Assembly: GCF_036588685.1 (NCBI RefSeq) | Contig: NC_086376.1 | Span: 12,539,911 to 12,603,910 of the forward strand | Direction of reading: 5' to 3' | DNA length: 64,000 nucleotides | DNA from: Mytilus trossulus | Taxonomy: Eukaryota; Mollusca; Bivalvia; Mytilida; Mytilidae | Shown: positions 1-12,207 of the stretch, piece by piece | How positions within the stretch are numbered: position 1 is the first letter of the stretch | How the letters are laid out: every line of letters starts with the position of its first letter | The notes under the pieces: generated by a model | What the model was told of the DNA's origin: nothing | Database searches by the model: none | What the model saw: only the letters and a program-made list of their open reading frames with translations | Made by a program: the position numbers and the translations under genes

Positions 1-137
1 TTTCAAAGGATAGAAGCTCGATCTTACAGAACTGTAATACAAATAACTATGATGTCTTGTAAGGCTGTTTTAAAAAAAATATCTGTAACACATTAATCTT
101 GTAAGACTTCATAAATATTGGACAAACTAAAGCGTAA
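1..137. other. Intergenic edge, no gene seen
   Basis: AT-rich sequence to the left of the inverted-repeat boundary near 138. It has no counterpart to the right of 8105, which is how the edge of the inverted repeat was placed. No coding signal was seen. Confidence 0.5.
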
Positions 138-260
138 AACAGGTTGGGGACAACCCTCCAATTTCCAAATGGGGAACTATTCCCCAAATGAGTAACAATC
201 CCTCATTTGAGTAATCATTTCATAATGCTAAAAAAAACTGAATTTTCAAAAAATGGGTCT

Positions 261-309
261 CTTAAGGCTGAGACTACTATAAAATGTGTTATAGTAGTCT
301 CAGCTTAAG
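261..309. repeat. Short near-perfect hairpin
   Basis: The arms GCTGAGACTACTATAA and TTATAGTAGTCTCAGC pair across a loop of about six bases, with one bulged G further out. It lies in the part of the left arm that the right arm lacks, so it is probably a separate small insertion. Confidence 0.7.
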
Positions 310-516
310 GTAAAATGGCACAAATTTATAGAAAAATGGAACAACTTCTCAAAAAGAACTATATTTTTATTATGGGTTTTTAAAAAGTTAGAAGCCTAGA
401 AAATAGCCAAATTTTCTGATTTTTCATAGACTTGTATCTTCTCAGTCAATCAAGATAAGGATAATCATCTTTTGGAAAAATTGCTGCATTTTTCATGAAT
501 ATATATGGGGTGCGAC

Positions 517-556
517 TTTTTACCCCAATATACCCCAATATACCCCAATATACCTC
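517..556. repeat. Tandem repeat of TACCCCAATA-type units
   Basis: Three to four copies of an 11-bp ATACCCCAATA-like unit run in tandem. The same motif recurs near 728-750 and, inverted, at about 7720-7740 and 7910-7950, so it belongs to the long inverted repeat. Confidence 0.7.
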
Positions 557-960
557 AAAAAACAGTTTCAACATTATATTATTGAATAATAATATCATTT
601 AAGGCATTTCTCTGTTTTTTTAACACCAATAATACTTTATTTTATAAATATATTTAATTCTAAATCACTTTTTTCATTGAAACTTGTTCCGTTCTTGTCA
701 GCCGCTTACGATCACAAAATGACTTTTTACCCCAATATACCCCAATATCTTCCAATAAAACGTTTCAGTACAATATAAATGTTGTGGAATGATATTTTAC
801 CCATGTTTATTTCAAAAAACAACTCTATTCACATTTGTGTGTATTTAGAAGCTTTTAAAACTCCAGTAAAACTCGATCACTGATAATGGTAATACTAAAG
901 ACCAGAACGGACCTTAAAATATACAGGGCAATTTTTAAATTGCTATTTCTTTTTCACTCC

Positions 961-3033
961 TCCAAATTTAAGTTTTATTCAATAACATTTGTATTTTCTT
1001 AATTAAATTTGAAATGTTTTTCATACATCCATTAATGAAATTTTTTAATTATGTTTTGAAATATTTTTTCAATTTTGATTTTTTTTCTCATATTCTTGAA
1101 ATTAATGTCTCAAATAAAATTCGAAAATGTTCTTCTACATCAAATAAGATTTTTAAATTTTCATTGAACAAATTATGTTTAATAATCACATGATTAAAAT
1201 TACGTAAACTTGGACGGACCAGAAATTACAAAGTTGGTAGTTTCAAATAAACTTCAAATTAGAAACTTGTAAAAAATAAAATTTATTAAATTCCATTCAT
1301 CTAGACGAAAAAAAAATAATTCTGATTCCACAACCCCGGCCTGAATGGGGAGATTAAAAGACTGGAATGGACATCAATCTTACGGTGGGATTCATTTAAA
1401 CTTGAGAACTGTTTATTCAATGGATTGCTTTCTTATTTTAAAGTCGAGGCTAGTCATTTATCAAAATCAACTAAGTTTTAAAGAATTATATGTTTGTGAT
1501 ATATATATATATATATTTATAATATATATAAACTTGGCCTAAATAATAACATTTAAAGACATCAAGTCAAGAAATTCCGTATATGTTTTTAATTTATTTA
1601 TCTTCATAATTTATTACTAATTCCAGACCGACTATGCAAGGGTTGTATAGTCAGCCAAGGTCGTAAAAAACTTCCATTTGTTGTCTAATTCCAGCCTTTA
1701 GTTCGGATTGAAAACGAGAAAAAAAACATATTTTTAGATAGGAGGTATATCTGAAAAGAAAAGCCTCAATGATCCCGAATTCTCTATGTGCATTGAGAAG
1801 GGGAACCAGCAAATCACTTGAATATCATAAAATACTAACAATTAAAAAGCATAAACACGATAAATTTTGAAGCACTGGCATTTATAGCCACAGATAAGTA
1901 CTCAGAATATGTCACCCTGTGCCCTTTGTAGTTTCCTTTGAAATATCTAAAGCATGGCACTGGCTGCGCGTAGTGCGGACCTATGATGTAGATGATATTT
2001 GTCGGCATCCCCCAATGGACTTATTACTTATCAATTATATCTAAATTATCGGGCACTCGTCTTATCAGCCGATAATTAATATACCTTACCTGTCGCGAAA
2101 TAATTAAATAGAGAAATCATGGAAATGGACTTTAGGTAACAGGTATACGTAAATGGCTTGTCCGGCGACTTTTATAAGAAACTGTATACACGTAAACCAA
2201 AAAGATAATGAAGAAGAAAAAAAGTTGGTAACCGATATTGGGTCCGACTTCTACACATTTGAAAATGACCAGGAAAAATTAGACCTAATTTCAAATTTAA
2301 ACCAAAAATAAGAAATTCAAACTGAATTTATTGTGCAATCTGGCGATTTTTTTTTATGAAAATTAGAAAAAATATGTCGAATTTTTCTGTCTATTAATAT
2401 ACAATTTTCATTTTATCAGCAGGGTGTTCATTACTATTATTATTTTTAGTTATTTTACGAGAGTATCCAAAGTATCTATTGCGTACACCCCTATAAAGGT
2501 AAAAATAGATTTGACTGCAGTATATCTGAGGTAGTTAATGCGCACCTTTGATGTGCATTATCCAGATTATAGCACAGTAAGAACAAAGAGATATATCATA
2601 TTAGGTCACTAACACACTATGTAACTAATACTACTCATTATGGTTGTATTGAAATACAGATTGACAACTCATGGTCCGAGATCATGTAATATTTGCCACA
2701 TGACGCTCCTATTTCTTTCTACCATCATCATTTTATTCATTAAATATTGCTATAAACATCGATGTTTGACATCCAAACAAAATGGGAGTAGTATATACCT
2801 TCAGAGCTTCTCCGTGGTAGGCCTATATACTTGTGAAATATATAGACGTAATTCGGTATTGGTGTGAATCTACATCTCACTAAAACAATTTTTGAATTAC
2901 TATTTTGAGAGAACACTCACCAAACCAAACCGAACGTATGGTTAGATATAACCATAAAGGCATTTATAGTTTTCGTCAGACACAAGATAAATAATCACTC
3001 CCAAAAACGTATATATGCATGCAGTTTCAAATA
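961..3033. other. AT-rich interior of the 8-kb unit, no gene seen
   Basis: No convincing exon was found. There is a short TA-rich microsatellite at 1499-1530. A block at 1622-1690 resembles, in inverted orientation, sequence near 48770-48820 (GACCTTGACGGCTATACAG-like), which marks a dispersed repeat family. Confidence 0.4.
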
Positions 3034-3324
3034 TTAAGAACAATTAGCGGTCGATGCATGTCTATATAGGTCACTGTTAAGTCCGTTTACTAACTGTTTA
3101 GAGTCAGGCATGTCACTTGTACATTCTTGGAAGACTTCGTGTACCCCATTCGACGATGGGAAGTCTTCTCTGATAGTTCGCTGACAACATAAGCATATAT
3201 GGTAATTCTGTTTATCTGTATACAAGTGGTTGGCCTCGTCTGTCCCAACAATCAAATAAACGAAACGCTCTGCTTTGTCTGGTAAAAAGGACCTCTGGAA
3301 CTCATTCTCAATGGCACTTATACG
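3034..3324 (-). pseudogene. Unknown coding remnant, about 96 codons
   Basis: The minus strand is open from about 3324 to a TAA at 3034. Its composition looks more protein-like than the surrounding AT-rich frames: residues are varied and include a CLCC cluster and an acidic C-terminal half. I do not recognise the family. The open frame extends upstream of its first Met (near 3255), so it may be the end of a longer broken gene or an exon. Upstream exons were not found. A chance open frame cannot be excluded. Confidence 0.3.
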
Positions 3325-4429
3325 TCAGGAAACTTTCATATATGATGAGTTTATTTACAAGTATACAAGTAAAGATTGTTTCAAGAACAACGAGGTTGTG
3401 ACGAATTATTCTATATAAAATCGTCAACAATAGTTATATATTACTAAGATATGTTTTATTACAACTACTGTGCTACTAATTTGGATAATTGACCGCTATC
3501 CTGTTCAGCATTGCAAACAATTATTATGCATAGAATATAAAAAAAAAATGTTAAAAAAAATCCTCAAACAAAATAATGTATAAGTTTAGAATTATGATAT
3601 ATGTATATCCATTAATGAAATTAATGATAATTGGAATTCTTTTCACAAATAATTTAGTTAGTGATTGTCAGATGAATTTAAATAAGTAAGAACGAAATGT
3701 TAAAAAGAAAATAAAAAAAAATCATGCATGTTGCACTGTTGTATTTTTATTCAATTAAACACTTTAAAATTGCGTAAGATTTGCGATACTTAGCATTTAA
3801 AAATCGCCAGATTTAAACACAAGTAAAAAAAAATCCGGTAACGTAAATCAGATGTGCAATAATTTTAAATTTGGGAAATGCAACATTTAATTTTTAAGGT
3901 AAAAAGTACTGTTCTTTAAACTTAATATTTTAATTTTATGCTAATTGCACGAAACGCAATCGGAAATTTTTCCATTTTTATGTTGTCTACACTTCCGAAA
4001 TTAAAAATTTATTTTCAATAATTTAAACAATTAAATTAGTGTTTCTCAATTGTCATCGGTGTATTAAACTCGCTATACCCTTTCTGTTAATTCACTCGAA
4101 GTGACAACATTCATTGAATATACACCTGTGTACACCTGAGGCTAAATTGCTGCAAGGTAAAGTTCAAACCAATTATACTCAAATCGAGAAATATACAATG
4201 ACTTTTATACAAATAATATACACTCTCTATTCACACATATTTTTCATTGAAATGGTTATCAAAGTTATAACGGTAAATAAAACGTAAAATATTTTCAGTT
4301 CAAGATCAGTAAAAATGTTCATTAGATATTTTATGAAAAAATCCAAACAATAATTTTTGAAATTAATTCGAAAATACATGTTCGACGCAGTATGATTGGG
4401 CCAGGTATCAAGGCTAGGTATTCCCCGAA

Positions 4430-4676
4430 GTAGCAAAATATTTATTAAATGGTCTTCGGATACTGTCGAAGATGAGGCTCATTTTCTATTTGATTGCACA
4501 GAAATTGTATGTTAGCAAGTATTGCAAAATATAATTCTTATTTTAATCATATGAGCAGTCAAAACAAAATTATCTGGTTATTTACATATGTTGTGTTACG
4601 TTTCTGTACAGTTTTACTAAAAACAGCAAAAGCACTGTCATATCAAATACGGTTTATCTCCCAGAGACTGCATTAA
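4430..4676 (+). pseudogene. LINE reverse-transcriptase C-terminal fragment (decayed)
   Basis: Frames on the plus strand read a VEDEAHFLFDC motif (near 4464-4496), followed after a shift by a segment containing KYNSYF and SSQNKIIWLF. This resembles the end of the polyprotein of APE-type LINEs in molluscs, where a Cys/His motif follows the reverse transcriptase. It lies opposite in strand to the endonuclease and ORF1 pieces just to its right, so the locus has been rearranged or holds two insertions. Stops and frameshifts show it is dead. Confidence 0.5.
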
Positions 4677-4781
4677 TATTAACATCATCGGCACTATTCA
4701 TGTTTCAGACCAACGAACTAAGTAACTTAAGGTATTTGTGATCACTTGGCTAACTGTTGCACTTAATATTGTTATTTAGAC

Positions 4782-5580
4782 CTATCTCGTATGATAAAGG
4801 AGCATGATCAGAAAATTCATTAACTTTAAGTCTATTACACCAAAGTTCTTGATAATATCATAATTTGCGGGACAAACTAGCAAGTAATCATTTACACTTT
4901 GACCCCTAGATGTACAAAAAGTATAAAATCCAAGAGAATCATAACCGAGACGACCAGTCCTGAATTGTAACATAGTTGTATTAACTTGCGTCCATATGCG
5001 TTTATTACTTTAATTTTGTCCATCGAGCATCGATAGGAGATACATCGGGCTCAACGCAGTCGATATACTTTTCTAAATTATCAGTCTCAAGAATATCATT
5101 CAGCTCGCCAGTGCGGTTATTCATATCACCTCAAACAATAACTGAACCTTTTAAAATATTTATTTAAAAAAAAATATTTTCTATATCATCATGAAAATCA
5201 TTATCATAAATACGATTAAAATTTGACTTTTCGTGAGGTATGTATAAACAAAAGATATATACAAATCATCATTCAAATTAAAATATAACTTAGAAAACTT
5301 TATAAGCACAATACCATGATCATATTCTTTTCGATAGAAATACATGTACCTTCAAAAATATTATTTTTACAAAAAAAAGCAATACCTCCTTCTTCTCTTT
5401 GACCTATATATTTCTTTCCATTAACAGAAACCTTCAATATTTATCAAAATGTCTTTTTTTAACATGTTTCACATAAAAACAACACATCATAACTATTTAT
5501 TAAGTTCAAGAAATCATTGTCATCATAACAAGACTCTAAGCCATTAATGTTCCATGATACATATTTTAAAGTGTATGCAT
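4782..5580 (-). pseudogene. LINE APE-type endonuclease fragment (decayed)
   Basis: On the minus strand, shifted frames read in order: SWNINGLES with a following LFLCET (near 5560-5455), an EEGGIA motif (near 5380-5400), GDMNNRTGEL (near 5100-5130), and finally LGYDSLGFYTFCTSRGQSVN followed by LMNFLIM-type residues (4782-4973). These are the successive landmarks of the exonuclease/endonuclease/phosphatase domain of non-LTR retrotransposons (substrate residues around WNINGL, the catalytic E of CET and the N of GDMN). Several stops and frameshifts interrupt it. Confidence 0.65.
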
Positions 5581-6450
5581 GTTCTCTGGGTAACCTCTAA
5601 GGTTTATATTCCTGGCCGCCAACATGAATTGTGTCCCTGACAAAGTAGGCTTTTACGTTTTGGTCTCTAAGTTCTTTCATGAGTGGTAATAGTTCTTTCC
5701 TGCAATTTTGAACATCTGTTGGTAACTGTTCTGATATTCCAAACGAAGAATTTTTCAATGTTTTAACGTTTTTTTTCGCACTAGTTCACGATGTACATAT
5801 GAAGAGAATTTGGCTAATATTAGCCTGGTCTTCTCGCCTTTTCTACCAATACGATGGGCATCTGACAGCTGAATTTGATCTAAGTTTTCGAGCTTCATTG
5901 TAACTTTGCAAAAGTCAAGTACAATATCAAGACAATTTTCAACTTCAGTTTCTGGAATATTGTAAAATATCAAATTGTTCGACATTGATTTAATTTGGAC
6001 GTCCAGAAAACTTTCTTTTAGTTTGTCATTTTCCTTCTTCATATCGGACAAAGAAGATCGACATTCATGGCCAACATTTTTAACTTCCTAACTGTTAGTT
6101 TTTAAAGATTTAGAAATGTTATTGGCCTCTGTTTTAAGTTCCCTTAGATCAGACTTGTGTTTGTCATAGTTATCGCTGATGTGCTGTGAACACCTTTCTT
6201 CCTGTTCCATACGGTCAACGAGATATTTAGAACCCTGTTCAAGACGAACAACTTTGGCATTAATTGAAGTAACAAGGCTATCAATTTGTTCAAGTTTATC
6301 AAGTTTCTCTTGTCCATGTGTTGAAATATTTCATCCACCAATGGTGGTCTCTGTTGTGATATTTGTGACTGTGTAAAAGGCAAAACATGTTGCATACTAG
6401 GTGGTGGGTACATTCCTGTTGTAGGACTACAGCAGAAATATTACTGTGAC
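5581..6450 (-). pseudogene. LINE ORF1 fragment (coiled coil plus RRM-like region)
   Basis: On the minus strand, 6310-6060 in two frames gives a heptad-rich coiled coil with EKLDKLEQIDSLV and RMEQEERCSQHISDNYD. Then 6051-5755 gives an intact stretch with SMSNNLIFYNIPETE and DAHRIGRKGEKTR, and 5750-5590 a tail with LLPLMKELRDQNVKAYFVRD. This order matches the L1/CR1-type ORF1 RNA-binding protein that precedes the endonuclease ORF. It runs directly into the endonuclease remnant downstream, so the two are one 5' LINE portion lacking its reverse transcriptase. At least one frameshift and one stop are visible. Confidence 0.65.
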
Positions 6451-8103
6451 AACGGGATATGATATCTTCAACTTTTTCCTCATTTTTAACGGAGCTTCAA
6501 AATCATTTTCCTCTGACAATTGTGTCATTCAGGTTGTTGATATCTTAATATAGCTATATATACCTTTGTAATAGCAAACATGCGAATTTGTATGGAAGAT
6601 TTGATTTTAGAAAGAAAAATATATAAAAATCATTAAAAAAATGTTTTTTTTTTATAACACTGTTAATTCATCCCTCACCATATAGATCTCTCCTACTTAT
6701 GATGTAGTCGTCATAGAGCACAGAAATATAAAGACTGACTGAGCAAACATGCGTCCTGATTTTTCTTCTTCTTCACCCAACGATTAGTAAGAACTTTTGA
6801 TGTTCGTAATTAAAAAAAGCAAAAACTTTGCCTTAGTAATTTCAAGATTTTATAGGGTATTATTCGCCATAAATACAAATTGTCATATTATAGCGATAGT
6901 TTTAACATTGCCAATTAGAGAGAGGTTTGGCTTGCCATAAAACCAGATTCAACCCATCATTCCTAAATTGAGAAGATTCACAATATTACTACCATGATTC
7001 ATTGTAACTCCATTTACCAGTAAATTTCATTAACTTCTCTAACAAAAACAAAAAAAACCACCACTTTCCCCCACATGGATTTTTTTTAATTCAACGACCT
7101 AAAAAATTGCCATAGAGCAATTTCATGGATGAATCATATTGACCATTCGGTATATGTCCGTGGTCAAAGCTATACGTACATGTAGGACACATTATTTGTG
7201 TTGAATAAAATCAAATTCTAATAGATGTTGTTGAAGGACCACTACAGTTTAATCACTGAGTGAAAGATACATACATTTTATTAACATAAAAAGAAAACTT
7301 TAAACGTTAAACATATAAGGATTATTACTTAAAACAAAAATTTGAGAATTGGATTTGACAGATCTTGATTGAGAAAAAATATTTGAGATTTTTTTTCAAA
7401 ATTTGAGAAAAATTTTCGAGTTTAATTTTAAAAATATACATCATATCTAACTCTAAAGAAAAGTCAAACACAAATATGTATTTTACATCTCCACATGTTA
7501 AGGGGAAAAAAAAGAAATTGCAGAAAATTACCGTTATATTTTTAGGTTCGTTCGTTCTGGTTTTTAGTGAAACCTTCGTCAATACCTGAATAAAGAACGG
7601 TTTTTAATGCCTATAAATGCACAAAAATGTAAACAGCTGAGTTAATTTTTAATATTTCTGCATGTTATATCATTCCTTTTTATCGAAATTGTATTAAAAC
7701 TGTTTATTCGAGTATATTTGGGTATATTGGGGTAAAAAGTCATTTTGTGATCGTAAGCGGCTGACAAGAACGGAACAAGTTTCAAGAAAAAAGTGATTTA
7801 AAATTAAATATTTTTAAAAAATAAAGTATTAATGGTGTTAAAATAACATAGAATTGCCTTAAATGATATTATTATTCGATAATATTATGTTGAAACTCTT
7901 ATTTTAGGTGTATTGGGGTATATTGGGGTATGTTGGGGTATATTGGGGTAAAAAGTCACGCCGATATATATGTGCCATTTTAAGAAAAAAGACTCAGCTC
8001 AGAAAATTTTGTTTTTTAGCACTACAAAATGATTAATCAAATGAGGGATTGCTACTCATTTGGGGAACAGTTCCCCATTTGGTGGGTTGTCCCCAACCTG
8101 TAA

Positions 8104-8595
8104 CTAAAATACAGAAACTGAGATAGAATAGAAGATTTTAAAATAAGTTTGTTTACATTTCTAAAACATTTAAGGTCACACAATCATCGTATGGTTGTTT
8201 AAGTTGTACCAGCAGTCGATATTATGGTCTATAGTCTCATCAATGTTACTAATTAGTAGATTAAAAAGGGACCTGAGACTCATAACGAATAATGTAAAAT
8301 TGCAAGTGTCTTTTGTAAAATTTTCTTCATCCGAAAATGGCACCATAAATATATATTTCGGATTATAGAAGAAGCTAAAAACTAGGGTTTCTATCCGACA
8401 CCGACAACAATCAGATAAGAAATTATCTGTGAACATTTTTTTTTAATTGAATAGATGTTAATTATGAGAACTCAGATGATAATCATAGCACATATTTGAT
8501 TTTCAATTATTTTTTGTCAAGTTGGATTTAAAAAAAAATGAAAAAAATTTAAATGAAGAACTTTTTAAACTGTTTCCGCCTTTTAAAGAACACAT
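8104..8595. other. Intergenic, no gene seen
   Basis: AT-rich sequence between the long inverted-repeat unit and the following MITE. Short open frames here lack protein-like composition or splice context. Confidence 0.4.
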
Positions 8596-8599
8596 ACAT

Positions 8600-8991
8600 T
8601 AAAGGGGCACTAGCTGTCAAATTTAAGTTCACCGATTTGATCAAATTATCATATTTCATTTATAACAATTATTTATCTTTGTTTCACTTTCAATGTTGAC
8701 ATTCTTTTTCTAAAATCAACTTTACACATACTATTCGTGTGTTACCCATCTCAAAGTAAGGGTTAAATTGAAATTTAAATTGAAGTTCACATGAATACGG
8801 CGGATTCAATGAGGTCGAATTATTCACTTGCAAGTGAGTAATTCATAATCAATGTTTTTTTAGTTTATTTTGACAAAATTGAACCATATTGGCTGCTAAT
8901 TATTATTTCGCTATTTGCGTTTCATTAATGATTGAGCAAAAAATATAATATATTAGATTTTCTTATATATCTCGTAGCTAGTGCCCCTTTA
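8600..8991. mobile_element. 392-bp MITE with 4-bp target duplication
   Basis: The ends are TAAAGGGGCACTAGCT and AGCTAGTGCCCCTTTA, a perfect 16-bp terminal inverted repeat. Directly flanking copies of ACAT (8596-8599 and 8992-8995) look like the target-site duplication. There is no coding capacity. It is a non-autonomous DNA transposon; the superfamily is not decided from a 4-bp duplication alone. Confidence 0.8.
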
Positions 8992-8995
8992 ACAT

Positions 8996-10885
8996 TGTCA
9001 CGGTAAATCTTTTTACACTGATAACATAAAAAAAATAAAAACAACCAAAAGTTCATGAAGAAACTGATATAAATCATAAAGTTTGATTTTTCATTTGGAA
9101 AATTGGAATTCTAAAAACAAATAATCATTTTTTTTTAAAATATGGCACATGTTTCTTCTGCGAAGCAAGTTTGCGATGCACAGGAAACATTGGTTATTAT
9201 AAGAAATTATACGTTTTTCAATTTCCGAATATGTTATATATTTTATTATTCTCTTATTCACAATATATATGTGGTTTTTGGGTCTGATCCTGAACAATGC
9301 TTATATTACAAATATATATGTATATAAAAATTGAGAATGGAAATGGGGAATGTGTCAAAGAGACAACAACCCGACCATAGAAAAATCAACAGCAGAAGGT
9401 CACCAACAGGTATCTGATTTTGTGCCGTTTATGGGCTAGTTTATGGCCCTGTAATTTGGAAAATAGAAATATTATATTCTACTCTACTCTATTCTATATG
9501 ATTGGTACACATGTAGTTATATATGAAAGTTACGAAATTTTATTTATTACAAATTGGTATATCGACAAAAAAAAATGTTTTTCCAGAAAAACAGACCGAT
9601 GGTTGTGTTCAAAGATTCAGAGAAGAAAATGAAAATCATCATATCATTTGATCCTGCCATAATGTAATTACCATTCAAATAATACATGCTTTAAAAATAA
9701 GTATACGTTTTTCAATGGAATGTACTCCAACAAAGTCCCTGAGTTGTTGATTGTTGTTGGAGATGGTTCGATGTTCAATATAGATGAGTAGGAATGAGGA
9801 AATAATGTTGTAACTGAACGCCGAAACAGAAGACAGATGATTTATCAATTATTCATTACTGAACACAACATACTTTTGACAATGGCACACAATCTACGAA
9901 AATAGTGAACCATGATGTCCAGTGATTTTATAAGTAATCAGTCAGAATCAGTCCTGCTCAGTATGTAGCCCTTATCTGTAGTCATCACATTGACGGAACT
10001 CCATAATAAGTAAAAAAAAAGTAAGTTTATACAGTTTAGCTAGGTAGTTCGAATGTTGGTTTCCATTTCTACCCGGATTCTTGATTTAGAAAATAACTTT
10101 TTTTATTAGAATATTTTTATAATCGAAACAAATGGATTAACAAATGTTTAGGATAATTGTAGCGGGTTCCATATTCATTCCCATTTTGACCAGAATAAAA
10201 TTTGACAAATAGTTTTAATAGGAACAATGAAGAATACTACATTATTAATATTTACAACACCAAAAAATGATACACAAAATTTCGCTATTGTTTTTATTGA
10301 TTTTAATCATGTATTTCTTTGTTAATAATCATTCGGTTTATAGTTTTGTCATTAAGCATGTGATTTGCTTTCATCTGTGATTTTTAAACCTTTTGTTTCA
10401 TTAAAAATTGAATATCAGTTTTCACTCGTCAATTTTATTACAGTTAAAACCAGTTAAAACTTACAATTGTCCTCAGTGTTGTCAGCGAAGATGAAGGAAC
10501 GTGATTACGGAAAATATGTTAATAGTATAATGATAATTTTAAATACTGCGCCATTGATAAGGAATTCAAGAGGGGATACAATAGAATATCAAGGCCAATA
10601 GCATAATTTTTTGTGTAATTTTTGTGTAATTTTTGCATTTCCCCCTATCAGTTTAATTTAAATGGCAACCCATCAACTTTCTAGCCCAAAGTCTAATTAT
10701 GTTTCGAATGCTGGTTATATTGAAAAAAAAACTCTTTTGAACAGAATTTACTAAAATAGATTTAAAACAACCTCTTTGACAAGATCACATTCAGATTTTG
10801 ACGATCTCAACTTGCGAAGTGCACTGTGTATGTTCTGTAATAACACAGTGGATTATTTTACTTCAATTGAAATGTTTAACCTTCA
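8996..10885. other. Upstream region of the microexon B-box gene
   Basis: No confident exon was found. At 9336-9415 lies a dispersed repeat (ATGGGGAATGTGTCAAAGAG type) that recurs near 23015 and in three tandem copies at 61001-61380. A possible 3' splice site, TTTTGAACAG, ends at 10744 and could begin the 5' UTR part of the first coding exon. That call is weak. Confidence 0.4.
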
Positions 10886-12207
10886 ATGGCTTCCTTCTGT
10901 GAAGAATGTTCCGATTCTATTGGGGACAAACACTGTGTTGACTGTGACCGATATTTTTGTCTGAACTGTAAACTAACGCACTTATCTGTAGGCAAGTTTC
11001 CAACTCATTCATTTCACAACGTTGAACCAGTAAAGGAAAGAGGACCGATAGAAAACGATTCACAAACTCAAAGAAAAGCTGACACTCTGATCAAACCAGG
11101 AGTGGTAATGGCTGACCTTGATATAGAAAATCTACCACATAATTACGGAGACTCTGAAAAAAATGTAGACAACACAGACTGGGATGGTAAACAGAAAGAT
11201 GCAACACAGATCTCGACGGAGAATAAAACAGACACTGTCGTAAAATCAGACACAGTGTCAACTAAATCAGAATCATCAAGCAATAAGGCTGAAAAACCAA
11301 AAGAGGTGACGAACGAGACATTTGACCAAGCTTCAGAACCTGTGAACAGCAAAATTGTACCAGACAAACCTGACGATAAGAAAGAAACAAATAAACCTTC
11401 TTCAGCACAAATAAAACCAACAGCAAATACTGACAGCATACCAGATGTTATAAGTGATACAGAAAAAGACAAACGAATCTTTGAACTTACTGAAACAGAA
11501 AAAATAAAGGAACCTAACAAAAGCCACGAAATCGTAACAACAGACAAAACGAACGAAGAAAGCAAAAATTACCGAAGTGAGAAAACGGCTTATTCTATCT
11601 TAGAAGTAACAAGCATGTGTAATGATCACAACGAGGAGGATTTTATATTTATCTGTGATCGGTGTGATGTACCAGTTTGTAAGATTTGTGTAGTAAGGGA
11701 ACATAAAGGTCACAAACTTTCAGACATCGAAGAGACAGCTACCATGAGAGAAAACGCTTTGGCACATGTGTTAACTCCAAGGATTGCTGGCGCTGTCAGA
11801 AACTCGAGCGAAATGAGTCTTAATCTGTCAACCTTCGACTCGGAAATAAATGAAGTGAACAGAGCAATTGAACGACACGGCCAATCGATTAAGGAACTCG
11901 TGGACAGACAAGTAGAATTGATGATAAAAAATGTAAAAGAACGAGCTGGTCGAAGGAAAAATAAATATTCAGATGTAAACGACACATTGAATGACGCAGT
12001 AGTAAAGGGGAAGCTTTTACAACAACGTCATCAGGATTTGACCAAATCGAAGAACGACGGAGCTTTGATTTTGCAGTTAAAAAAACTTTCCAAAGATGCT
12101 ACAAATTTTCACTATCCGTCAGTTCCAAACTTCCCCACTGTCAAGTACCACCCACCAAAAGTTACAGAAGGCGATGTTGAAGCGCTGTTTGGAGCATTCA
12201 GTTTCAT
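10886..12207 (+). CDS. Exon 1: both B-boxes, linker and coiled coil
   Basis: Encodes residues 1-440 plus two bases. B-box 1 ligands include C5, C8, C17, C20, C25 and C28 with H41/H44. B-box 2 uses C245, H248, C257, C260, C265, C268, H273 and H276. The open frame would stop 4 bases past the donor (TAA at 12209-12211), but the sequence AT|GTAAGTAAAT is a strong 5' splice site and the next exon continues in frame. The single-exon reading (441 aa) is the alternative and could be an intron-retention isoform. An ATG at 10872 lies in another frame and is not used here. Confidence 0.85.

Larger units (their letters stand above)
138..8103. mobile_element. About 8-kb unit bounded by long divergent inverted repeats
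   Basis: The left arm (about 138-960) and right arm (about 7500-8103) are inverted copies. Matching landmarks are ACAGGTTGGGGACAACCC at the left edge against GGGTTGTCCCCAACCTGT at the right edge, the block around 180-225 against 8036-8080, the TACCCCAATA tandem repeats (520-555 against 7910-7950), and a long stretch around 690-750 against 7715-7780. The left arm carries extra sequence at 240-480. No clear target-site duplication was found. This could be one large DNA transposon with long terminal inverted repeats, or two independent insertions of one element in opposite orientation. The interior holds only LINE debris and one unknown reading frame, so no transposase identifies the class. Confidence 0.55.

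Noticed and set aside
10776..10964. Short open frame overlapping the start of the first B-box exon
   Set aside because: It overlaps the B-box start in another frame and has no family character. It may matter only as an upstream reading frame.
11143..11985. Long minus-strand open frames opposite the first B-box exon
   Set aside because: They are antisense shadows of the real coding frame and lack domains.
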